From Egaibacter sp046050465 (GTDB lineage Bacteria; Pseudomonadota; Gammaproteobacteria; Burkholderiales; Burkholderiaceae_C): a stretch of 37,547 bases of DNA. Positions 17,541-25,391 of the stretch are shown piece by piece. The position numbers and the translations under genes were made by a program. The notes beneath the pieces are model-generated. The model saw nothing but the letters and a program-made list of their open reading frames with translations, was not told the origin of the DNA and did not search any database. Position 1 is the stretch's first letter; every line of letters starts with the position of its first letter. Location: the NCBI GenBank assembly GCA_046050465.1, contig JBJOPS010000006.1, positions 1-37,547 on the forward strand. Direction: 5' to 3'.

Positions 17541-19640
17541 TCAGTTAAATGTCTTGCCTTCGGCAGCCAGTCGGGCCAGCAAGGGTGCGGGCTGCCAGAA
17601 TTGGGCATCATCCATCGGGTTTTGGGCAAAGCGGTTCATGGCTTGCACCACGTTGAACAGGCCCACCTGGTCTGCATAGTTCATGGGGCCACCACGGAAC
17701 AGCGGGAAACCGTAACCCGTGAGATAGACCATGTCAATGTCACTGGCTTTGGAGGCAATGCCTTCTTCCAGAATGTGGGCGGCTTCGTTCACCATGGCAA
17801 AGACCAGGCGCTGAACGATCTCTTCATCCGAAATCTTGCGTGGCATGATGCCCTGTGCGGTGCGATAGTCCTCGATCATCTTCACCACCAGCTCGCTGGG
17901 GATGGCATCGCGTTTGCCGGCTACATAGTCGTACCAGCCGGCCCCCGTCTTTTGCCCGAAACGGCCCAGTTCGCAAAGCAAATCAGCCGTCTTGCTGTAC
18001 TTCATGCTGGCCCGCTCGACGGCGCGGCGCTTGCGGATGGCCCAGCCGATGTCGTTGCCAGCCAGGTCCCCCATACGGAACGGGCCCATGGCAAAGCCGA
18101 ACTTTTCGACGGCCTTGTCCACTTGAGCCGGCGTGCAACCTTCATCCAGCAAAAATCCGGCCTGGCGGCTGTATTGCTCGATCATGCGGTTGCCAATGAA
18201 GCCGTCGCACACGCCAGACACCACTGTGGTCTTCTTGATCTTTTTGCCCAGGGCCATGACGGTTGCCAGCACATCCTTGCCGGTCTTTTCACCCCGCACC
18301 ACTTCCAGCAGCTTCATCACGTTGGCCGGGCTGAAGAAGTGGGTGCCGATCACGTCTTGCGGGCGCTTGGTAAAACTGGCAATTCTGTTCATGTCCAGCG
18401 TGGACGTGTTGGACGCGAGAATGGCACCAGGCTTCATCACGCGGTCCAGTTCCTTGAATACGGCTTCCTTCACACCCATTTCTTCGAATACGGCCTCAAT
18501 CACCATATCGGCGTCTTTCAGGTCGTCGTAGCTCAGTGTGGTGGTCAGCAGGCTCATTCGCTGGTCATATTTGTCCTGCTTGAGCTTGCCCTTCTTGACC
18601 TGGGACTCGTAGTTTTTTCGGATGGTGGCGATGCCGCGGTCCAGCGCCTCCTGTTTCATCTCCAGAATCTTCACCGGGATACCGGCGTTCAAAAAGTTCA
18701 TCGAGATGCCACCACCCATCGTGCCCGCGCCAATGATTGCTATCGAGTTGATAGCACGTTGTGCAGTATCGGCGGGGACATCCGGTATTTTTGAGGTGGC
18801 ACGGTCGGCCACAAACACGTGGCGCAAGGCTTTGGATTCCGGTGTGAGCATGAGGTTGATGAACGCATCGCGCTCGGTGACCATGCCCTGGTCGAACTTC
18901 TGCTTGGTAGCGGCTTCCACCACATCCACGCATTTCAGCGGCGCGGGGAAGTTTTTGGACATGCCACCCACCATGTTGCGGGCAAACTGGAAATACGCGT
19001 CTCCCAGCGGGTGCTTGCACGACAGGTTGCGTACCAGCGGCAAGGGGCGCGCATCGGCAACAGAGCGCGCATAGTCCAGCCCTTCCTGCGCCAGCGACTC
19101 CACCGACGTGGCCATCTTGTCGAACAGTTTTTGCCCCGGCAGCATGGCCAGCATTTCACTTTTGACCGGTTCTCCGCTGACAATCATGTTCAAAGCCACC
19201 TCAACGCCCAATACCCGTGGCAGGCGCTGCGTGCCGCCCGCTCCGGGAACCAGGCCCAGTTTGACTTCAGGCAAAGCCACGTTGCAGCCAGGTGCTGCAA
19301 TACGGTAATGGCAACCCAGCGACAACTCCAACCCGCCACCCATACAAACGGTATGCACCGCTGCAACAACGGGTTTGGCCGAGTTTTCAACCGCCAGAAT
19401 GACGCTGAGCAGGTTGGGCTCCTGCAGCGCTTTCGGGCTGCCGAACTCCTTGATGTCGGCACCACCGGAAAAAGCCTTGCCCGCGCCAGTAATGATGATG
19501 GCTTTCACCGCCGCATCCGCATTGGCTTTGGCCAGACCATCGGTGATGCCTACACGCGTTGCGTAACCCAGCCCATTGACCGGAGGGTTGTTCAGGGTAA
19601 TGACTGCCACGTCGCCGTGGACTTTGTATTCAGCCGTCAT
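17541..19640 (-). CDS. fadB: Fatty acid oxidation multifunctional enzyme (enoyl-CoA hydratase / 3-hydroxyacyl-CoA dehydrogenase)
   Basis: The 699-residue fusion protein performs hydration and dehydrogenation in beta-oxidation. The N-terminal crotonase domain (about 1-190) has AFSGGADIKEFGSP, MGGGLELSLGCHYR and LPEVKLGLVPGAGG, with both expected glutamates. The linker is followed by a Rossmann domain opening with IAIIGAGTMGGGI near residue 300, then ASNTSTLDMN and IGTHFFSPANVMKLLEV, and two C-terminal dehydrogenase domains. The ATG at 19640 is chosen because GAGGAAGC is directly upstream; the longer frame crosses the operator. The linker before the Rossmann domain (residues 283-301) may derive from a family 1 repeat. 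It is the first beta-oxidation gene after livF, and the thiolase follows it. Confidence 0.95.
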   Translation of the reverse strand: MTAEYKVHGDVAVITLNNPPVNGLGYATRVGITDGLAKANADAAVKAIIITGAGKAFSGGADIKEFGSPKALQEPNLLSVILAVENSAKPVVAAVHTVCMGGGLELSLGCHYRIAAPGCNVALPEVKLGLVPGAGGTQRLPRVLGVEVALNMIVSGEPVKSEMLAMLPGQKLFDKMATSVESLAQEGLDYARSVADARPLPLVRNLSCKHPLGDAYFQFARNMVGGMSKNFPAPLKCVDVVEAATKQKFDQGMVTERDAFINLMLTPESKALRHVFVADRATSKIPDVPADTAQRAINSIAIIGAGTMGGGISMNFLNAGIPVKILEMKQEALDRGIATIRKNYESQVKKGKLKQDKYDQRMSLLTTTLSYDDLKDADMVIEAVFEEMGVKEAVFKELDRVMKPGAILASNTSTLDMNRIASFTKRPQDVIGTHFFSPANVMKLLEVVRGEKTGKDVLATVMALGKKIKKTTVVSGVCDGFIGNRMIEQYSRQAGFLLDEGCTPAQVDKAVEKFGFAMGPFRMGDLAGNDIGWAIRKRRAVERASMKYSKTADLLCELGRFGQKTGAGWYDYVAGKRDAIPSELVVKMIEDYRTAQGIMPRKISDEEIVQRLVFAMVNEAAHILEEGIASKASDIDMVYLTGYGFPLFRGGPMNYADQVGLFNVVQAMNRFAQNPMDDAQFWQPAPLLARLAAEGKTFN
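18739..18793 (+). repeat. Family 1 repeat, possible copy C (inside fadB)
   Basis: The plus strand reads GCTATCGAGTTGATAGC, a 5-bp-arm palindrome like the family's left end. GTGCAGTATCGGCGGGG and a T-rich end then follow at the expected spacing. With one gap the layout agrees with copy F, but identity outside the left end is low. It lies on the linker between the crotonase and Rossmann domains of FadB and stays in frame. This is the weakest of the seven candidate copies. Confidence 0.35.
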
Positions 19641-19663
19641 GCTTGCTTCCTCAAAAGTAAAAT

Positions 19664-19677
19664 AGAACGGTCGTTCT
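19664..19677. promoter_or_regulatory. Perfect palindrome upstream of fadB, candidate TetR-family operator
   Basis: AGAACGGTCGTTCT is a perfect 6-2-6 inverted repeat ending 23 bp before the fadB ATG. Its size and AGAACG...CGTTCT form are typical of TetR-family sites, and TetR-type regulators commonly control beta-oxidation genes. On the minus strand it falls between TTCAAA and ATTTTA at 17-bp spacing, a weak possible -35/-10 pair, so a bound repressor would block RNA polymerase. No regulator gene is present in the window. Confidence 0.6.
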
Positions 19678-19720
19678 TTTTTTGAATTGTAATGGCGGGG
19701 CACTTTTTCGCGTTGGATGA

Positions 19721-19740
19721 TTTGTCACGACCGGGACAAA
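19721..19740. repeat. 6-8-6 inverted repeat between livF and fadB
   Basis: TTTGTC (19721-19726) and GACAAA (19735-19740) are perfect arms around 8 bases. The repeat starts 16 bp after the livF stop and lies about 80 bp upstream of the fadB start. It could be a second regulator site or a weak RNA hairpin at the end of livF. There is no T-run to make it a standard terminator. Confidence 0.4.
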
Positions 19741-19755
19741 TCCAGACTGACACAA

Positions 19756-20448
19756 CTACACCTCCAGCCACTCCTTGCGGGTAGCGGAGTCTTCACGCAG
19801 GGATGCGGGCGTTCCCTCAAATACGATGCTGCCATGCCCCATAACCAGCGCCCGGTCAGAAATGGCCATGGCGATGGTCAATTTTTGCTCGATCAGCAAC
19901 ACGGAAATGCCACGGTCCTTGAGTTTTTTCAGGTATTCGCCCACCAATTCCACAATCTTGGGTGCCAGGCCTTCGGTGGGCTCGTCAATGATGATCAGGT
20001 CCGGGTCGCCCATCAGCGTGCGACACAGCGTGAGCATCTGCTGTTCACCACCCGACAAAACCCCGGCTTCGGTGTGTTGCCGCTCTTTCAGGCGGGGAAA
20101 CATCTGGTACATATCTTCATACGACCAGCGACCGCCTTTGCCCTTTTGCCCCAACAGCAGGTTTTGCTCAACCGTGAGCTTGGGGAAAATATCGCGGTTT
20201 TCCGGCACATAACCGATGCCCAGGTGGGCAATCTCGAAAGGTTTTCGGCCAAGGGTCTCGGTGTCCTTCCAGCGGACTGAGCCCTTGCAGTCCACCATAC
20301 CCATGATCGCCTTGGCAGTGGTCGAACGGCCCGAGCCATTGCGCCCCAGTAGGGCCACGATCTCGCCCTTGCCTACCTCCAGATGCACGCCATGCAGCAC
20401 ATGACTCTTGCCGTAAAAGGCGTTCAGATCCTTGACTTGAAGCAACAC
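19756..20448 (-). CDS. livF: Branched-chain-type ABC transporter ATPase LivF
   Basis: This is a 230-residue cytoplasmic ATPase of a HAAT-family (Liv-type) importer. The GTG at 20448 is chosen because GGGAGG lies 8 bp upstream inside the end of livG, and it gives the normal LivF start (LLQVKDLNAFYGKSHVLHGV). The Walker A reads GRNGSGRSTT, with Arg41 (CGT at 20326-20328, minus strand) in place of the invariant lysine. The signature LSGGEQQMLTLCRTL and Walker B LIIIDEPTEGLAP are intact. The H-loop position is Gln (LLIEQK), as is common in LivF. It follows livG directly, the gene stops and starts being one base apart. It probably works as a heterodimer with LivG. Confidence 0.93.
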   Translation of the reverse strand: MLLQVKDLNAFYGKSHVLHGVHLEVGKGEIVALLGRNGSGRSTTAKAIMGMVDCKGSVRWKDTETLGRKPFEIAHLGIGYVPENRDIFPKLTVEQNLLLGQKGKGGRWSYEDMYQMFPRLKERQHTEAGVLSGGEQQMLTLCRTLMGDPDLIIIDEPTEGLAPKIVELVGEYLKKLKDRGISVLLIEQKLTIAMAISDRALVMGHGSIVFEGTPASLREDSATRKEWLEV

Positions 20449-20449
20449 G

Positions 20450-21217
20450 TCAGTGTCCTCCCGCCTGCGCGTCAGCCACCGAAGAGCCCAGATAGGCCTC
20501 CTGCACACGAGCGTTGGCTCGCACGGCCTCCGGCGTGTCAAATGCGAGTATCTCGCCGTACACCACTACGGCAATTTTGTCGGCCAGCCCAAACACGACG
20601 CCCATGTCGTGCTCCACAGTCAGCAAGGTCTTGCCCACCGTGACCTCCTTGATCAGGCTGATGAAACGCGTCGTCTCACTCCTGCTCATGCCAGCGGTGG
20701 GTTCATCCAGCAAAACGACATTGGCGTCACCCGCGATGGTGATGCCAATCTCCAGTGCACGCTGCTCGGCATAAGTCAGATTCATTGCCAGCACATCGCG
20801 CTTTTTGTCGAGTTTGATCATTTCCATCAACTGCTCTGCCCGTTCGTTGGCATCGTCCAGATCAGCCAGAAATTTCAGGAAAGTGTATTTGTAGCCCAAG
20901 CTCCACAACACGCCACAGCGCAAGTTTTCAAACACGCTGAGCTTGGGAAAGATATTGATGATCTGGAAACTGCGCGACAAGCCCAGGCGGTTGATCTCAA
21001 ACGGCTTCAGGCCATCAATGCGTTTGCCATTGAGCAGCACTTCGCCGGTGGTGGGCTCCAGCCGCCCGCTGATCAAATTGAACAACGTGGATTTGCCTGC
21101 ACCGTTGGGGCCAATCACACCAATGCGCTCACCGGCCTTCACCGCAAGGTCCACACCGCGAATAATTTCGGTCTTGCCAAAACTCTTGCGCAGGCCTTTC
21201 AACTCAAGGGCGTTCAT
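20450..21217 (-). CDS. livG: Branched-chain-type ABC transporter ATPase LivG
   Basis: This is a 255-residue ATPase partner of LivF. The Walker A GPNGAGKST has Lys42, Walker B is VVLLDEPTAGM, and the H-loop His is present in LLTVEHDMGVVF, so its own nucleotide site is intact. The signature loop reads LTYAEQR (147-153), whereas the usual LivG form is LSYGEQR, so the conserved Ser and Gly are replaced. The family's LivG C-terminal helix (EAVRANARVQEAYLGS) is present. The ATG overlaps the livM stop by 4 bp. Confidence 0.95.
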   Translation of the reverse strand: MNALELKGLRKSFGKTEIIRGVDLAVKAGERIGVIGPNGAGKSTLFNLISGRLEPTTGEVLLNGKRIDGLKPFEINRLGLSRSFQIINIFPKLSVFENLRCGVLWSLGYKYTFLKFLADLDDANERAEQLMEMIKLDKKRDVLAMNLTYAEQRALEIGITIAGDANVVLLDEPTAGMSRSETTRFISLIKEVTVGKTLLTVEHDMGVVFGLADKIAVVVYGEILAFDTPEAVRANARVQEAYLGSSVADAQAGGH

Positions 21218-22506
21218 CCGGCCATCTCCCGACGCTTCATCTCCGACTCAATAAACATCTGGATGGCGCCCCACTTGCGGGCAAACCCGCGTCGCACCAC
21301 CTCAAACAGACCTGCGCCAATTGCCAAAAGTGCCGCGGCGCCAGCCCAGCTGCCAACACTGTTCACCATGAGCTGAACACCCAGAAAATTGAGCTCGGGG
21401 CCCATCGCAGAATTGAGCTGCAGGTGATAGATCATCTCCACCAAAGCAGAGGCCCCGATCAAGCCAATGACCATTGCCGTCACCAGCCCGAGGTAGCTTG
21501 TCAGCAGCTCGCGCAGGCGGCCAAAACTGGCAACGCGCAGATTCATCATGATCAAACTGGCAATACCGCCGGGTGCATACATCACGGTGAACATGAAAAT
21601 CAGCCCCAGATACAGTAACCAGGCCTTGGTGAATTCACTGAAAAGCACAAACGCCAGAACCATCAAAATGGCACCCAAAATGGGGCCGAAGAAAAAAGTG
21701 ATCCCACCGAGAAAGGTGAATACCAGATAGGCACCCGAGCGCCCCGCCCCGACAACCTCTGCAGTCACGATTTCAAAATTCAGCGCAGCCAAACCTCCCG
21801 AGATGCCAGCAAAGAAACCGGCAATGATGAAGGCCGTGTAACGGATACGCTGCGTGTTGTAGCCCACAAACTCTACCCGCTCCGGGTTGTCGCGCACCGC
21901 ATTGAGCATGCGTCCCAGTGGCGTGCGTGTAAATGCAAACATGGCAACTACCGAGATAAAGGTGTAGACCGCAATCAGGTAATACACCTGAATGGGCGGT
22001 CCAAACGTGATGCCCATAAACGCGTTGCTGGAAACCCTGTTGCCTGACACGCCCCCTTCGCCTCCAAAAAACTCGGGGATCATCAGGGACATGGCAAACA
22101 CCAGCTCCCCCAGGCCCAGCGTGATCATTGCGAATGTGTTGCCCGACTTGCGGGTAGTCACATAACCAAACAACACCGCAAAGCCCAGACCAGCCAGCCC
22201 GCCAGCCAGTGGAACAAGTGCTACTGGCAAAGGCAGCGAACCGGCCGTTGCCGCGTTCAGGGCATGAATGGCCAGGTACGCACCCAGACCCGTATACACA
22301 GCGTGACCAAAACTCAGCATGCCACCCTGACCGAACAGCATGTTGTAAGACAGGCAGGCAATGATGGCAATGCCCATCTGCGATAGCACGGTGACACCCA
22401 GGCCACTGTGAAACACCAGCGGCGCAACTGCCAGAGCCAGTGCAAACAAGCCCCAGGTGATCCACCGGAATGTATTGAATGATTTTGGACGGGAAGGTCT
22501 TGCCAT
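21214..22506 (-). CDS. livM: Branched-chain-type ABC transporter permease LivM
   Basis: This 430-residue inner-membrane permease has many hydrophobic helices through most of its length. Family-typical segments are GQGGMLSFGHAVYTGLGAYL near the N-terminus and TLGLGELVFAMSL. The cytoplasmic loop RTPLGRMLNAVRDNPERVEF is the EAA-like contact for the ATPases. GGITFFFGPILGAILM lies further on. A C-terminal polar tail (FIESEMKRREMAG) overlaps the livG start. LivM pairs with LivH. It starts 3 bp after the livH stop, so the permease and ATPase genes are translationally coupled. Confidence 0.95.
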   Translation of the reverse strand: MARPSRPKSFNTFRWITWGLFALALAVAPLVFHSGLGVTVLSQMGIAIIACLSYNMLFGQGGMLSFGHAVYTGLGAYLAIHALNAATAGSLPLPVALVPLAGGLAGLGFAVLFGYVTTRKSGNTFAMITLGLGELVFAMSLMIPEFFGGEGGVSGNRVSSNAFMGITFGPPIQVYYLIAVYTFISVVAMFAFTRTPLGRMLNAVRDNPERVEFVGYNTQRIRYTAFIIAGFFAGISGGLAALNFEIVTAEVVGAGRSGAYLVFTFLGGITFFFGPILGAILMVLAFVLFSEFTKAWLLYLGLIFMFTVMYAPGGIASLIMMNLRVASFGRLRELLTSYLGLVTAMVIGLIGASALVEMIYHLQLNSAMGPELNFLGVQLMVNSVGSWAGAAALLAIGAGLFEVVRRGFARKWGAIQMFIESEMKRREMAG

Positions 22507-22509
22507 GAC

Positions 22510-23544
22510 TCACCCCTCCCTCTTGCCGCGCAGACCCTTGGGCCGGAAAATGAGAATAAGCACGAGGAACAGATACGGCAGGATGGGCGCCACCCGCGAC
22601 AGCGTGAGCTTGATATAGGTATTGTTGAGTACGCCTGCACTCAGGGACAAGCCCATTTGCTGAGCCAGTGTGGCCAGCGAATAGTCAAATGCGACGGCAA
22701 AAGTCTGGATCACACCAATGAGCAGCGATGCCAGAAAGGCGCCCGACAGGGAGCCCATGCCACCCACCACCACCACCACAAAAATAACAGACCCCACGGT
22801 TGCAGCCATGGACGGCTCAGTCAGGAAAATGCTGCCACCAATGACTCCCGCAAGGCCGGCCAGGGCTGTGCCAGCCCCAAAAACCATCATGAACACACGT
22901 GGCACGTTGTGGCCCAACGCCTCAACCATATCGGGATGCGTCAGCGCAGCCTGTATCACCAGTCCGATGCGCGTGTGCGTGAGCAGCAACCAGACCGAAG
23001 CCAGCATGACCAGGGCCACCAGCATCATGAATCCGCGTGTCGCGGGGAACGGTGAACAAACCACACGAATGGCCGCGTCGGCGGCGCTGCACAACTCGGG
23101 CGGCGCTGCGCCTAAAACCAGGTTCAAACCGTTAACGGAATGATTGATCAGCGTAAAGACAGGTCCGCGCAAAGATTCGGGCGGCTTGAATTCCAGTGCA
23201 ATTCGACCCCAGATGAGCTGCACCAGTTCCAGCACCACATAGGCCAGGCCAAAGGTGATCAGCAGCTCGGCCACATGGCCAAATTTGTGAACCCTGCGCA
23301 AACACACGCGCTCAAATAGTGCCCCCAGGGCGCCCACCACCAACGGCGCCAGCACCAGCGCAGGCCAGAACCCGGTAAAGGTTGAAATCGTATAGCCCAC
23401 ATACGCACCCAGCATGTAAAACGAAGCGTGCGCAAAATTCAGCACACCCATCATGCTGAAAATCAGCGTGAGCCCAGAGCTCAGCATGAATAGCAACAAT
23501 CCGTAGCTAAGCCCGTTAAGCATCGAGCTGATGAAAAATACCAT
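22510..23544 (-). CDS. livH: Branched-chain-type ABC transporter permease LivH
   Basis: This 344-residue inner-membrane permease starts at the ATG giving MVFFISSMLNGLSYGLLLFM, the usual LivH N-terminal helix; upstream residues in the longer frame are polar and overlap the tandem repeat. Typical segments are MMGVLNFAHASFYMLGAYVG and the coupling loop HTRIGLVIQAALTHPDMVEA. GMGSLSGAFLASLLIGV follows. The C-terminus ends in the basic RPKGLRGKREG. About 40 residues in a periplasmic loop (APPELCSAADAAIR region) make it longer than E. coli LivH (about 308). It follows the acyl-CoA ligase gene on the same strand, 92 bp after its stop. Confidence 0.95.
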   Translation of the reverse strand: MVFFISSMLNGLSYGLLLFMLSSGLTLIFSMMGVLNFAHASFYMLGAYVGYTISTFTGFWPALVLAPLVVGALGALFERVCLRRVHKFGHVAELLITFGLAYVVLELVQLIWGRIALEFKPPESLRGPVFTLINHSVNGLNLVLGAAPPELCSAADAAIRVVCSPFPATRGFMMLVALVMLASVWLLLTHTRIGLVIQAALTHPDMVEALGHNVPRVFMMVFGAGTALAGLAGVIGGSIFLTEPSMAATVGSVIFVVVVVGGMGSLSGAFLASLLIGVIQTFAVAFDYSLATLAQQMGLSLSAGVLNNTYIKLTLSRVAPILPYLFLVLILIFRPKGLRGKREG

Positions 23545-23612
23545 CGAGTCTGACTTACCTTTGCTTGATGAATGGATCGATGGACCCTGCGCCAGCCAGG
23601 CATGAACCTGAT

Positions 23613-23644
23613 CAAAGGGCTCAGATTCCAAAGGGCTCAGGTTC
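23613..23644. repeat. 16-bp tandem duplication at the ligase stop codon
   Basis: CAAAGGGCTCAGATTC (23613-23628) is followed at once by CAAAGGGCTCAGGTTC (23629-23644), 15 of 16 bases identical. The ligase TGA lies in the second unit, and the first unit carries a second TGA. It looks like a recent slippage-type duplication. Confidence 0.75.
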
Positions 23645-25265
23645 CCGGCAGTTTGTAGCCTTTGAGCATTTCACGCAGTGCTGTTTTTTGCATTTTGCCA
23701 GTGCCCCCCAAGGGAATGGCCTCCACGAACACCACATCATCAGGGACTTGCCATTTTGCCGTTTTTCCCTCATAAAACGCAATCAGCTCTTCACGTGTAA
23801 CTCTGGCATCAGACTTCTTCACCACAGCGATGATCGGCCGCTCGTCCCACTTGGGATGTTTCATGCCAATGCATGCGGCCATTGAGACTCCCGGATGCGC
23901 CATGGCAATGTTTTCCACGTCGATGGAACTGATCCACTCGCCACCTGATTTGATAACGTCCTTACTGCGATCCGTGATCTGCATGTAACCGTCAGGATCG
24001 ATCGTAGCCACGTCACCGGTCGGAAACCAGCCATTCACAAGCGGGGGGTCTTCCCCGCCCTTGAAATATTGACTGATGATCCACGCCCCCTTTACCATCA
24101 AATCGCCATAGGTCTTGCCATCCCAGGGAAGCTCCTTGCCATCGTCATCCACAATCTTCATGTCCACACCAAAAATGCCTCGCCCCTGTTTCAATCGGAT
24201 ACTCATTTTTTCGTCCTGAGACAAAGGAAAATGCTTATTCTTGAGAGTGCATACGGTCCCCAGCGGGGACATCTCCGTCATGCCCCAGGCATGCAACACC
24301 TCCACGCCATAAAGATCGTTAAATGCTTTGATCATGGCCGGTGGACATGCCGAACCGCCGATGACCGTGCGTTTGAGCGTACTGAACCTTGAGCCTTCAG
24401 CCTGCATATGTGCCAGCATCGTGTGCCATACCGTCGGCACGCCCGCCGCGAACGTCACCTTTTCGTTTTCAATCAGCTCAAATATTGATTTACCGTCCAT
24501 CGCGGCACCTGGAAACACCAGTTTGGCACCCGTCATGGCCGCTGAATAAGGCAACCCCCAGGCATTGACATGGAACATGGGCACCACAGGCAGCAGCGCG
24601 TCACGGGCGCTTATATTCAAAGCGTCAGGCAAAGCTCCAGCCAAAGCATGCAGCATAGTCGAGCGGTGACTGTACAACACAGCCTTGGGATGACCCGTAG
24701 TACCACTGGTGTAGCACATGCTGGAAGCGGAATTTTCATCAAATTGCGGCCAGTCGTATTGGGCAGACTGCGCGCCGATCCACACCTCATAACTCATCAG
24801 GCCGGGGATACCGGTGTCCGTTGGCAGCCTGTCTGCCTCACACAGCGCAACATAGTGCTTGATGCTGGTGCATTTGCCATGAATGGCCTTGATGATGGGC
24901 AAAAAAGTCAAGTCAAAACACAGCACCTGGTCTTCGGCGTGGTTGGCAATCCAGCTGATCTGGTCAGGTTGCAGGCGCGGGTTCAGCGTGTGCAACACAC
25001 GACCCGACCCGCTCACGCCGAAATACAGCTCCAGGTGGCGATACCCATTCCAGGCCAGTGTGGCCACGCGGTCACTGAAAGCCAGCTTCAGGCCGTCCAG
25101 CGCGTTGGCCACCTGGCGTGAGCGAGTGGCAATCGCTTTGTAGTTGGTGCGGTGAATATTGCCCTCGACCCGGTGGGACACAATTTCACCGTCACCATGG
25201 TGACGGTCAGCAAACTCGATCAGGGAAGAGATCAGCAGCAGCTCGTTTTGCATCAGGCCTAGCAT
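23637..25265 (-). CDS. Fatty-acid--CoA ligase (AMP-forming), medium/long-chain type
   Basis: This 542-residue member of the ANL superfamily activates a carboxylic acid to its CoA thioester through an acyl-adenylate. The P-loop-like motif YTSGTTGHPKAVLYSH starts at residue 185. LHAWGMTEMSPLG is the A5-type adenine contact and NGWFPTGDVATIDPDGY carries the ribose aspartate. DRSKDVIKSGGEWISS is the hinge, and the adenylation Lys524 is in GGTGKMQKTALRE. The overall layout resembles AlkK-type medium-chain ligases. The start is set by GGAG 7 bp before the ATG at 25265; residues upstream of it in the frame are unlike the family. It is the first gene of the block ligase-livHMGF-fadB, divergent from selO across 126 bp. 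Confidence 0.93.
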   Translation of the reverse strand: MLGLMQNELLLISSLIEFADRHHGDGEIVSHRVEGNIHRTNYKAIATRSRQVANALDGLKLAFSDRVATLAWNGYRHLELYFGVSGSGRVLHTLNPRLQPDQISWIANHAEDQVLCFDLTFLPIIKAIHGKCTSIKHYVALCEADRLPTDTGIPGLMSYEVWIGAQSAQYDWPQFDENSASSMCYTSGTTGHPKAVLYSHRSTMLHALAGALPDALNISARDALLPVVPMFHVNAWGLPYSAAMTGAKLVFPGAAMDGKSIFELIENEKVTFAAGVPTVWHTMLAHMQAEGSRFSTLKRTVIGGSACPPAMIKAFNDLYGVEVLHAWGMTEMSPLGTVCTLKNKHFPLSQDEKMSIRLKQGRGIFGVDMKIVDDDGKELPWDGKTYGDLMVKGAWIISQYFKGGEDPPLVNGWFPTGDVATIDPDGYMQITDRSKDVIKSGGEWISSIDVENIAMAHPGVSMAACIGMKHPKWDERPIIAVVKKSDARVTREELIAFYEGKTAKWQVPDDVVFVEAIPLGGTGKMQKTALREMLKGYKLPGT

Positions 25266-25391
25266 GGGTGTCTCCGTTGTAGTTTTGATTACATTACAAA
25301 GTCCATCCAGTATCCTGCAACCCGGGCCCGCAACACACCCGTGATTGCCCTCACATGGCAGGGGCGCCGTCAAGTGCGGGACAATTCGGTC

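Noticed and set aside
17601..18794. 397-codon open frame antisense to fadB
   Set aside because: Shadow of the complementary fadB coding sequence; long only because of GC-biased codon use.
25266..25391. Promoter in the divergent ligase-selO gap
   Set aside because: Only a poor pair (TTGCAG and TGTAAT at 16 bp) is visible, not enough to annotate.
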